Assembly: GCA_023399455.1 (NCBI GenBank)
Contig: JAEWPN010000049.1
Coordinates: 1-5,236 of the forward strand
Direction: 5' to 3'
Source: Bacillota bacterium
GTDB lineage: Bacteria > Bacillota > Clostridia > Lachnospirales > Lachnospiraceae
DNA: 5,236 nt
A program made the position numbers and the translations under genes. Below, piece by piece: positions 1 through 4,736 of the stretch. Within the stretch, counting starts at the first letter, position 1, and every line of letters starts with the position of its first letter. Below the pieces are notes generated by a model. The model was not told where the DNA came from and did no database searches. It saw nothing but the letters and a program-made list of their open reading frames with translations.

Positions 1-113
1 CTATTCGTATGGCAGACAAATTCAAGCAAAAGCCTGGCATCCAAAGAAGCCTCGGCAATTCCCGCTTCCATAAGTGCCAAGGCTCCGAAATCATATAATT
101 CTTTATATTTCAT
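1..113 (-). CDS. prmC: PrmC (HemK), release factor glutamine methyltransferase, N-terminal fragment
   Basis: Only the first 37 codons lie in the window; the rest continues past the left edge. The fragment starts MKYKELYDFGALALMEAG and goes on through an IAEASLDARLLLEFV stretch. This matches the small helical N-terminal domain of PrmC, in which a helix precedes the family's typical 'AGI-x-x-A-x-LDA-x-LLL' pattern. PrmC is an S-adenosylmethionine-dependent enzyme of the cytosol that methylates the glutamine of the GGQ motif in release factors RF1 and RF2. The catalytic NPPY motif is outside the window, so the call rests on the N-terminal pattern plus context: in Clostridia prmC commonly follows rho, rpmE and the DUF1385 gene and precedes prfA. 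The ATG at 111-113 has an AAGGTGG site at 125-131, a rather long 11 bases upstream. The gap to the stop of the upstream DUF1385 gene is 45 bases, so co-transcription is likely. Confidence 0.85.
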   Translation of the reverse strand, partial: MKYKELYDFGALALMEAGIAEASLDARLLLEFVCHTN

Positions 114-158
114 CGCTTTACAATCCACCTTATCTCTTATCTATAAAGCGCATGCTCA

Positions 159-1190
159 TCAATATGCTTCCTGACCGTTCACATCGGGACTTTCAGAATC
201 GTCGTCTTTTTCCTGACCGTCATCCAGCCACGAATCATCCACTTCATATCCAAAGGTATCCTTTAAATACGCCTTCCAGTCGAAAATTGCTTCCACCGAC
301 GCAATAGCAACCTCTATCATGGATTCGTCCGGTTCTTTTGTGGTAAGGCGCTGCAGCCACATGCCCGGTGCAGAAAGTATCTTCACCAGGATGTTATCGC
401 TTCTTCCCGCAAGACGGATAAGCTCATAGGAAATACCTGCAATAACAGGAATCAGTAAAATACGGAGCGCAACACGCAGCAAGGGGCTTTCCGCCCTGAT
501 AAAAAAGAATACGATAATGCTCACGAAAATAACGAAGAACATAAAGCTGGTACCGCATCTTTTGTGAAGTCTGGAACTTCGCATTGCGTTATGGACCGTC
601 AGCGGACGCCCTTTTTCGATGCAGTTTATACATTTGTGCTCTGCACCATGATATTGGTACAGCCTCTTGATATCCTTCATCATGGTAATCGCCACGATAT
701 ATCCTACAAATATAAGAATGCGCACAAGGCCTTCGATAATTGCCATAACAGATGTGTTTCTTATATATTCTTCAAACAAGGAAGCAATATAATAGGGCAA
801 TACCATAAAAATGGCCACAGCAAGCACGATAGATAACAGCGTAACCATTCCCAGCATAATGCCTTCCGCTTTGTCCTTGAACATCTTATGGAAGACTCTA
901 TCCGTCGCCGTTTCCTTGGCACCCTCGTCCTCATAAAATGTTACGGAATGATTCAGAGTTTTCATTCCCAATACCATGGAATCAAGAAAATTGAAAATAC
1001 CGCGGATAAACGGAATCTCTTTTAACTTGCTTCCGTGAAGCACTCCCTGATAAACATCCACTTCCACATCGATCTCACCGTCCGGCTTGCGTACGGCGAC
1101 CGCATATTGTTCTTTATTCTTCATCATAACGCCTTCCAGTACCGCCTGCCCGCCGACACCGGAATAATGAGCACATTTACTTTTTTTCAT
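159..1190 (-). CDS. DUF1385 family membrane protein (YqhQ-like, putative metal-dependent)
   Basis: This 343-residue protein belongs to the DUF1385 family, to which B. subtilis YqhQ belongs. Its biochemical role is not established as far as I know. Family signatures are clear: GGQAVLEGVMMK at 13-24, YHGAEHK at 180-186 and SRLHKRCGTSF at 206-216. His181, His185, His209 and Cys212 look like possible metal ligands, which is the basis of the 'metal-dependent' label; that is inference. By eye there are four hydrophobic segments, about 109-132, 147-170, 213-232 and 237-258, so it should be an integral membrane protein with the HGAEHK loop between segments 2 and 3. The C-terminal tail from about 316 is strongly acidic (runs of Asp and Glu) and probably disordered. 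The ATG at 1188-1190 has a GAGGT site at 1199-1203, 8 bases upstream. It sits between rpmE and prmC in the same direction. I see no strong promoter of its own. Confidence 0.93.
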   Translation of the reverse strand: MKKSKCAHYSGVGGQAVLEGVMMKNKEQYAVAVRKPDGEIDVEVDVYQGVLHGSKLKEIPFIRGIFNFLDSMVLGMKTLNHSVTFYEDEGAKETATDRVFHKMFKDKAEGIMLGMVTLLSIVLAVAIFMVLPYYIASLFEEYIRNTSVMAIIEGLVRILIFVGYIVAITMMKDIKRLYQYHGAEHKCINCIEKGRPLTVHNAMRSSRLHKRCGTSFMFFVIFVSIIVFFFIRAESPLLRVALRILLIPVIAGISYELIRLAGRSDNILVKILSAPGMWLQRLTTKEPDESMIEVAIASVEAIFDWKAYLKDTFGYEVDDSWLDDGQEKDDDSESPDVNGQEAY

Positions 1191-1215
1191 ATGGTTTTAC
1201 CTCACGCATACAATA

Positions 1216-1252
1216 AAATACTTTGTTCACATTGCTTCATACTAAAGTATTT
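1216..1252. repeat. AT-rich inverted repeat upstream of the DUF1385 gene
   Basis: A perfect 9-base inverted repeat, AAATACTTT at 1216-1224 and AAAGTATTT at 1244-1252, is separated by 19 bases. It lies in the leader of the DUF1385 gene, about 25 bases before the start codon. With one GC pair in each arm and a long loop, it would make a weak RNA hairpin. It could equally be a protein-binding dyad or chance in AT-rich DNA. Confidence 0.3.
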
Positions 1253-1256
1253 AAAT

Positions 1257-1284
1257 AAGGTTGAGATATTGATACCTCAACCTT
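1257..1284 (-). terminator. Terminator-like hairpin after rpmE
   Basis: AAGGTTGAG at 1257-1265 pairs perfectly with CTCAACCTT at 1276-1284, giving a 9-bp stem with a 10-base loop. It begins 28 bases past the rpmE stop codon. Read on the minus strand, the stem is followed by a broken T-rich tract (ATTTAAATACTTT), so termination may be partial. Read on the plus strand, it ends in five T residues, but no plus-strand gene lies upstream to need it. The most sensible role is to reduce read-through from rho-rpmE into the DUF1385 gene and prmC. Confidence 0.55.
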
Positions 1285-1312
1285 TTTCAGTGCATAGCTA
1301 TTTACGGATAAC

Positions 1313-1519
1313 TTATTTACTCTCAACACCGTATTTTCTGTTGAACTTATCAATACGTCCATCAGCTCTTGCAGATTTCTGCTGGCCGGTATAGAATGAA
1401 TGACATTTAGAGCAAACTTCAACGTGAATCTCAGATTTCGTTGAACCGGTTACAAACGTATTTCCGCAGTTGCAAGTTACAGTCGCCTGATAGTAATTAG
1501 GATGTATTCCTTCTTTCAT
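1313..1519 (-). CDS. rpmE: Ribosomal protein bL31, zinc-binding type
   Basis: This 68-residue protein is bL31 of the large ribosomal subunit, which helps bridge the two subunits. It starts [20 protein letters not shown]. The zinc-ribbon cysteines are all present: Cys16 and Cys18 (CxC), then Cys36 and Cys39 (CxxC). This is therefore the zinc-containing (C+) form, not the zinc-free paralogue induced under zinc starvation. The ending, [16 protein letters not shown] at 49-64, is the standard one for the family. The reading frame is open for 13 more codons upstream to an ATG at 1556-1558. The start at 1517-1519 is preferred because it matches the family's N-terminus and has a strong GAGAGGTG site at 1526-1533, 6 bases upstream. 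The gene follows rho in the same direction, with its own promoter and a leader of about 80 bases. Confidence 0.97.
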   Translation of the reverse strand: MKEGIHPNYYQATVTCNCGNTFVTGSTKSEIHVEVCSKCHSFYTGQQKSARADGRIDKFNRKYGVESK

Positions 1520-1601
1520 CTCTTTCACCTCTCTATAATAAAGTCGCTTCGTTCTCATCCACTCGCTTTTTCAGCGTTTGCTGGGGCCTTACCCAAACAG
1601 C
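1520..1601 (-). promoter_or_regulatory. rpmE mRNA leader, possible L31 autoregulatory element
   Basis: The predicted rpmE transcript starts near 1601-1602, giving an untranslated leader of about 80 bases. In the RNA, GUUUG (1598-1594) can pair with CAAAC (1580-1576), extended by a GG/CC pairing. An alternative uses GCUG (1601-1598) with CAGC (1583-1580); the two share bases and exclude each other. A second small hairpin follows: CGCU (1576-1573), loop GAAAA, AGCG (1567-1564). Structured leaders upstream of L31 genes are known, including autogenous control in E. coli and computationally described L31 leader motifs in Firmicutes. Whether this one matches a described motif is not something I can verify. 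Confidence 0.4.
1526..1533 (-). promoter_or_regulatory. rpmE ribosome binding site
   Basis: GAGAGGTG on the minus strand, 6 bases before the ATG at 1517-1519. It decides for the 68-residue L31 start and against the in-frame ATG 13 codons upstream. Confidence 0.85.
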
Positions 1602-1607
1602 TTTATC

Positions 1608-1636
1608 ATTGTATCACAGCTTATCTGCTGTTGCAA
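1608..1636 (-). promoter_or_regulatory. Sigma-A-type promoter for rpmE
   Basis: On the minus strand a -35 box TTGCAA (1631-1636) is followed by a 17-base spacer and a -10 box TACAAT (1608-1613). A TG one base before the -10 box gives an extended -10. The spacer holds a 5-bp dyad, ACAGC/GCTGT (1616-1620 and 1627-1631). The promoter starts 28 bases beyond the rho stop, so rpmE can be transcribed independently of rho. I see no factor-independent terminator between rho and this promoter, so read-through from rho is also possible. Confidence 0.75.
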
Positions 1637-1663
1637 GTATTTTTCCTGAAAACATTCATTTAA

Positions 1664-3223
1664 TTAGAAAAACTTTATTTTTTTTACCATCTGAACGAAC
1701 TCAGCATTATTTCTCGTCTTCGCAAACATATCCAAAATCTTATCTACAGCTTCCTCGGGCTTCAGGCTGTTAAGCGCCTTACGCATAATGTTGATTGCTT
1801 CCTGTTCTTCCGAAGACAAAAGCAAATCTTCTCTACGGGTTCCCGATTTCGGAATGTCGATAGCCGGAAATACTCTTCTCTCCGACAGCTTGCGGTCAAG
1901 CACCATCTCCATATTGCCGGTGCCTTTGAATTCCTCGTATACAACATCATCCATTTTGCTTCCGGTTTCCACCAGGGCCGTCGCAAGAATGGTCAGACTG
2001 CCGCCGCCCCTCATATTTCTCGCCGCACCGAAAAAGCGCTTCGGCATATGTAAGGCTGCCGGATCGAGACCGCCGGACAACGTTCTTCCGCTGGGCGGAA
2101 CGGTGAGGTTATAGGCTCTTGTCAGACGGGTAATACTGTCGAGCAGTATCATAACGTCCTTTTTATGCTCTACCAGGCGCTTCGCGCGCTCGATTACCAT
2201 TTCCGAAACTCTTTTATGGTGATCCGGCAATTCGTCGAAGGTGGAATAGATAACTTCTACATTGGGTCCTTCAATCGCTTCCTTTATATCTGTCACTTCT
2301 TCCGGACGTTCGTCGATAAGAAGGATGATCAGATGCACATCCGGAGAATTCCTTTTGACAGATTTGGCAACCTCTTTTAATAAGGTCGTCTTTCCCGCCT
2401 TCGGAGGGGATACGATCATACCTCTCTGCCCTTTACCCACCGGACTCATCAAATCCATGATACGCATTGCCACAGACGCCCCCTGCGTCTCCAAAGGCAT
2501 CCTCTCATCGGGAAAAATCGGCGTCATATCTTCAAAGTTACATCTGCGCGCCGCCACATCGGGAGAATATCCGTTGACACTTTTTACATATAATAATGCG
2601 CTGAACTTCTCGCTCTGCGTCTTGATTCTCGTATTGCCCTCCAGAATATCTCCGGTCTTTAAATTAAAGCGTCTGATCTGGCTGGGAGCAACATAAACGT
2701 CGTTTTCCCCCGGCAGATAATTCTCACAGCGAATAAATCCGTAGCCATCCGGCATAACTTCCAAAATTCCATGAGCAATGATACCGCTGTCCAAATCGGA
2801 GGGATACTTCTCGTCATCCCCTCTTCCGGTTACTCCCTGCCTATTGTCGGCCGCCGTCCTGGCCTCTCCTGTCTGTCTGCTGTCTGCTGCTCTGTTCTCA
2901 GACATTCTATTATCAGGCGATAGCCTGTTTTCCACCGGTCTTGTACCTGCCGCCTGCCTGTTCTCCGCAGACCTGTTTTCAGGCTCTTCTGCTTGTCTGC
3001 CTTCTGTCTGCCTGTTTTCTTGCTGCCTATTCATAACGACTCTTTTTGGCGCAGTTACGGACTTTTCCGCCGAAACCCCAGCCGCATTTTTTTCTTTTTC
3101 ATCCTCCATAAGCATTGCTTCCACTATTTCTGCTTTTTTCATCGCAGAAACTCCCTTAATCTTCCTGGCTTTGGCAATTTCTTTCAGATCTGCCAATGCC
3201 AACGATTCATACTTCTCTCTCAT
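1664..3223 (-). CDS. rho: Transcription termination factor Rho with an Asn/Arg-rich insertion
   Basis: This 519-residue protein is the hexameric RNA-dependent ATPase/helicase that ends transcription in the cytosol. In order: a helical N-terminal domain (about 1-40), a low-complexity linker (about 41-145), the cold-shock-like RNA-binding domain (about 146-215, with GYGFIR at 160-165), and the RecA-like motor. Motor motifs are intact: Walker A SPPKAGKT at 272-279, LLIDERPEEVTD at 301-312 with the expected catalytic Glu305, Walker B VMILLDSITR at 357-366 with Asp362, the Q-loop near 374-386, the EFKGTGNME R-loop region at 431-439, and SGTRRE with the likely arginine finger Arg463. It is longer than E. 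coli Rho (419 residues), mostly because of the linker. The frame is open 52 codons further upstream, but the start at 3221-3223 has a GGAGGAG site and matches the family N-terminus. It is divergent from the malic enzyme gene. Confidence 0.98.
   Translation of the reverse strand: MREKYESLALADLKEIAKARKIKGVSAMKKAEIVEAMLMEDEKEKNAAGVSAEKSVTAPKRVVMNRQQENRQTEGRQAEEPENRSAENRQAAGTRPVENRLSPDNRMSENRAADSRQTGEARTAADNRQGVTGRGDDEKYPSDLDSGIIAHGILEVMPDGYGFIRCENYLPGENDVYVAPSQIRRFNLKTGDILEGNTRIKTQSEKFSALLYVKSVNGYSPDVAARRCNFEDMTPIFPDERMPLETQGASVAMRIMDLMSPVGKGQRGMIVSPPKAGKTTLLKEVAKSVKRNSPDVHLIILLIDERPEEVTDIKEAIEGPNVEVIYSTFDELPDHHKRVSEMVIERAKRLVEHKKDVMILLDSITRLTRAYNLTVPPSGRTLSGGLDPAALHMPKRFFGAARNMRGGGSLTILATALVETGSKMDDVVYEEFKGTGNMEMVLDRKLSERRVFPAIDIPKSGTRREDLLLSSEEQEAINIMRKALNSLKPEEAVDKILDMFAKTRNNAEFVQMVKKIKFF
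2819..3043 (-). repeat. Coding repeat array in rho: Asn-Arg pentapeptide-like units
   Basis: Rho residues 61-135 form a degenerate array of the form [N/G/S]-R-x-x-[E/D], for example NRQQE, NRQTE, NRSAE, NRMSE, NRAAD. I count 14 Arg, 10 Asn, 7 Gln and 9 Glu in 75 residues, with eight NR dipeptides and no Lys. Arginines recur about every 5 or 6 residues. On the DNA, the plus-strand nonamer CCTGTTTTC appears exactly at 2924-2932, 2972-2980 and 3011-3019, with near copies at 2957-2965 and 2891-2899. The spacings are multiples of three, so this is an in-frame coding repeat. The segment is almost certainly disordered. Confidence 0.85.
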
Positions 3224-3226
3224 ATA

Positions 3227-3233
3227 CTCCTCC
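3227..3233 (-). promoter_or_regulatory. rho ribosome binding site
   Basis: GGAGGAG on the minus strand. Its GGAGG core lies 5 bases before the ATG at 3221-3223. This strong site decides for the 519-residue Rho over the 571-residue reading frame that opens at 3379. Confidence 0.85.
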
Positions 3234-3390
3234 GTATTGTTCCTTAAACTACAATTATATGCCAATTTATCGGCAAAAAGCCGGTTATTCTCTTTACATA
3301 TTCTTTTTATGCTTTTTGTTTGTCTTTTATCTTGGGGGATTAAAGCTGATATGTTAACCGAATTGCTTACAAATGCCATCTATTTTTAAC

Positions 3391-3419
3391 ATTATACAAC
3401 AGCTTCTGTAAAATAGAAA
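3391..3419 (-). promoter_or_regulatory. Sigma-A-type promoter for rho
   Basis: A perfect -10 box TATAAT lies at 3391-3396 on the minus strand. The best-spaced -35 candidate, TTTCTA at 3414-3419 with a 17-base spacer, is poor (TT plus the last A). The transcript would start near 3384, leaving a leader of about 160 bases. A small dyad, ACAG-AAG-CTGT, lies just upstream of the -10 box at 3399-3409. Divergence from the plus-strand malic enzyme gene fits a promoter here. Confidence 0.6.
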
Positions 3420-3441
3420 GTCTTTTTTTCATTTCCCCGCC

Positions 3442-3470
3442 TTGCAGACTCGCGGCAAATATTATATGAT
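3442..3470 (+). promoter_or_regulatory. Sigma-A-type promoter for the malic enzyme gene
   Basis: A -35 candidate TTGCAG (3442-3447) is followed by exactly 17 bases and a -10 candidate TATGAT (3465-3470, five of six consensus bases). Transcription would start near 3477, leaving a leader of about 75 bases. I saw no clear catabolite-control (cre) site or other operator. Confidence 0.55.
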
Positions 3471-3551
3471 TACTTCAGTATGTGGCGCGTATGTATGTGC
3501 TGCGTCTTAACTCAAATAAAAACTACATTAATATCAAAGCGAGGATAATTC

Positions 3552-4706
3552 ATGACTACGAACGAAAAGGCATTAGAGCTTCATAAACAATGGAACGGAA
3601 AACTAGAGACGGTTTCCAAGTCTCCCGTCAAATCCCGCGAGGACCTTTCTCTCGCCTATACTCCCGGGGTTGCCGAACCGTGCAAGGTAATCGCACAGGA
3701 CAAAGAGGCCGCCTATACTTATACGATGAAAGCTAATACGGTTGCCGTAGTATCCGATGGAAGCGCTGTGCTGGGCCTTGGTAATATCGGTCCCTATGCC
3801 GCCATGCCGGTTATGGAAGGAAAGGCAGTTCTTTTCAAAGAATTCGGCGGTGTGAATGCCGTTCCCATTTGTCTCGACACACAGGATACGGAAGAAATCA
3901 TAAGAACTGTTACTTATCTCGCTCCCGGCTTCGGCGGAATCAATCTGGAAGATATCAGTGCTCCCCGCTGCTTTGAAATCGAAGAGCGTTTAAAAGAAAT
4001 ACTGGACATCCCCGTATTTCATGACGACCAGCACGGTACGGCAATCGTCGTTCTTGCAGGCATCATCAACGCTCTGAAGGTAACAGGAAAGAAGAAGGAG
4101 GACTGCAAGGTCGTCGTAAACGGTGCGGGCAGTGCAGGCGTAGCCATCACGAAGCTGCTGCTTACCTATGGATTTTCCAATGTCATCATGTGCGATAAGG
4201 TGGGCATTATCTCTGTCAGAACGGAAGGCCTCAACTGGATGCAGCAGAAAATGACAGAAGTAACTAATCCCAATAACGAAACCGGCTCTCTCTCCGATGC
4301 CATGAAGGGCGCAGATATTTTTGTAGGCGTATCCGCTCCCGGAATAGTGACCAAAGAAATGGTTTCCTCCATGAACAAGGATTCCATTCTTTTCGCCATG
4401 GCAAATCCTGTCCCGGAAATCATGCCCGATCTGGCAAAAGAAGCAGGTGCAAGAGTTGTTGGTACGGGACGCAGCGATTTTCCTAATCAGGTGAACAACG
4501 TGGTGGCCTTTCCGGGCATCTTCAAGGGAGCCTTAGAAGGCCGTGCCACACAGATTACAGAAGAAATGAAGCTTGCGGCGGCAAATGCGATCGCCGGTCT
4601 CGTTCCGGAAAGCGAACTTGGCGAAGGCAACATCATGCCGGAGGCCTTCAATCCCAAAGTAGCCGAGGTCGTTGCCAACGCTGTAAAATCTCACATCGTC
4701 CGCTGA
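3552..4706 (+). CDS. Malic enzyme (malate dehydrogenase, oxaloacetate-decarboxylating), short bacterial form
   Basis: This 384-residue cytosolic enzyme should oxidatively decarboxylate malate to pyruvate and CO2 while reducing NAD(P), linking C4 acids to pyruvate. Catalytic motifs are intact: SLAYTPGVAEPC at 33-44 with the catalytic Tyr36, MEGKAVLFKEFGG at 88-100 with the catalytic Lys91, metal-binding EDISAPR at 133-139 and HDDQHGTAIV at 157-166, and the Rossmann GAGSAG at 191-196. MANPVPEI (283-290) and VNNVVAFPG (314-322) complete the active site. It lacks the C-terminal phosphotransacetylase-like domain of long MaeB proteins. Asp215 after the second strand fits NAD, but acidic residues occur there in NADP enzymes too, so I do not fix the cofactor. 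The stretch 216-225 lacks the GR-rich form I usually associate with this loop. The ATG has a GAGG site at 3541-3544, 7 bases upstream. A radical SAM gene follows 30 bases downstream. Confidence 0.96.
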   Translation: MTTNEKALELHKQWNGKLETVSKSPVKSREDLSLAYTPGVAEPCKVIAQDKEAAYTYTMKANTVAVVSDGSAVLGLGNIGPYAAMPVMEGKAVLFKEFGGVNAVPICLDTQDTEEIIRTVTYLAPGFGGINLEDISAPRCFEIEERLKEILDIPVFHDDQHGTAIVVLAGIINALKVTGKKKEDCKVVVNGAGSAGVAITKLLLTYGFSNVIMCDKVGIISVRTEGLNWMQQKMTEVTNPNNETGSLSDAMKGADIFVGVSAPGIVTKEMVSSMNKDSILFAMANPVPEIMPDLAKEAGARVVGTGRSDFPNQVNNVVAFPGIFKGALEGRATQITEEMKLAAANAIAGLVPESELGEGNIMPEAFNPKVAEVVANAVKSHIVR

Positions 4707-4736
4707 ACGGCAGGGAAGCGCGGAACGGGTAATTCT

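Larger units (their letters stand above)
3224..3551. other. Divergent intergenic region between rho and the malic enzyme gene
   Basis: This 328-base stretch holds no gene that I can support. From left to right it contains the rho Shine-Dalgarno site, a leader of about 160 bases for rho, the rho promoter, a T-rich stretch (3422-3429), the malic enzyme promoter, and that gene's leader and GAGG site at 3541-3544. The rho leader is free of in-frame stops from 3379 down to the rho start, which is probably accidental. Its middle part (3301-3340, minus strand) is rich in A and C and poor in G. A small hairpin, CGGC/GCCG with a 5-base loop, lies at 3271-3283. Confidence 0.7.

Noticed and set aside
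564..836. Plus-strand reading frames antisense to the DUF1385 gene
   Set aside because: The opposite strand encodes a full-length conserved membrane protein with intact motifs. The plus-strand frames show no family features.
1520..1558. 13-codon upstream extension of rpmE giving 81 residues
   Set aside because: L31 proteins begin at MKxGIHP. The Shine-Dalgarno site lies inside the extension, which is leader RNA.
1637..1663. Factor-independent terminator directly after rho
   Set aside because: Only TTTTC/GAAAA with a 2-base loop is present, which cannot form a useful hairpin. No terminator is supported between rho and the rpmE promoter.
2820..3043. Short repeated words (CCTGTTTTC and similar) as a possible CRISPR array
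   Set aside because: The repeats are 9 bases, irregularly spaced in multiples of three, and encode the Asn-Arg units of Rho.
3224..3379. 52-codon upstream extension of rho giving a 571-residue protein
   Set aside because: The extension does not resemble a Rho N-terminus, its ATG would lie only a few bases from the predicted transcript start, and the start at 3223 has a strong GGAGGAG site and the family's usual MREKYESL beginning.
2778..3389. 203-codon plus-strand reading frame antisense to the 5' part of rho
   Set aside because: It is the shadow of the rho coding sequence. Its Leu/Ser/Cys/Phe-rich composition is the reverse complement of the purine-rich Asn-Arg array, with no ribosome site or family resemblance.
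3419..3450. T-run at 3422-3429 as a terminator, and the AGTCT/AGACT dyad around it
   Set aside because: There is no stable GC-rich stem before the T-run and no gene upstream on the plus strand needing a terminator. A 5-base dyad with a long gap is expected by chance.
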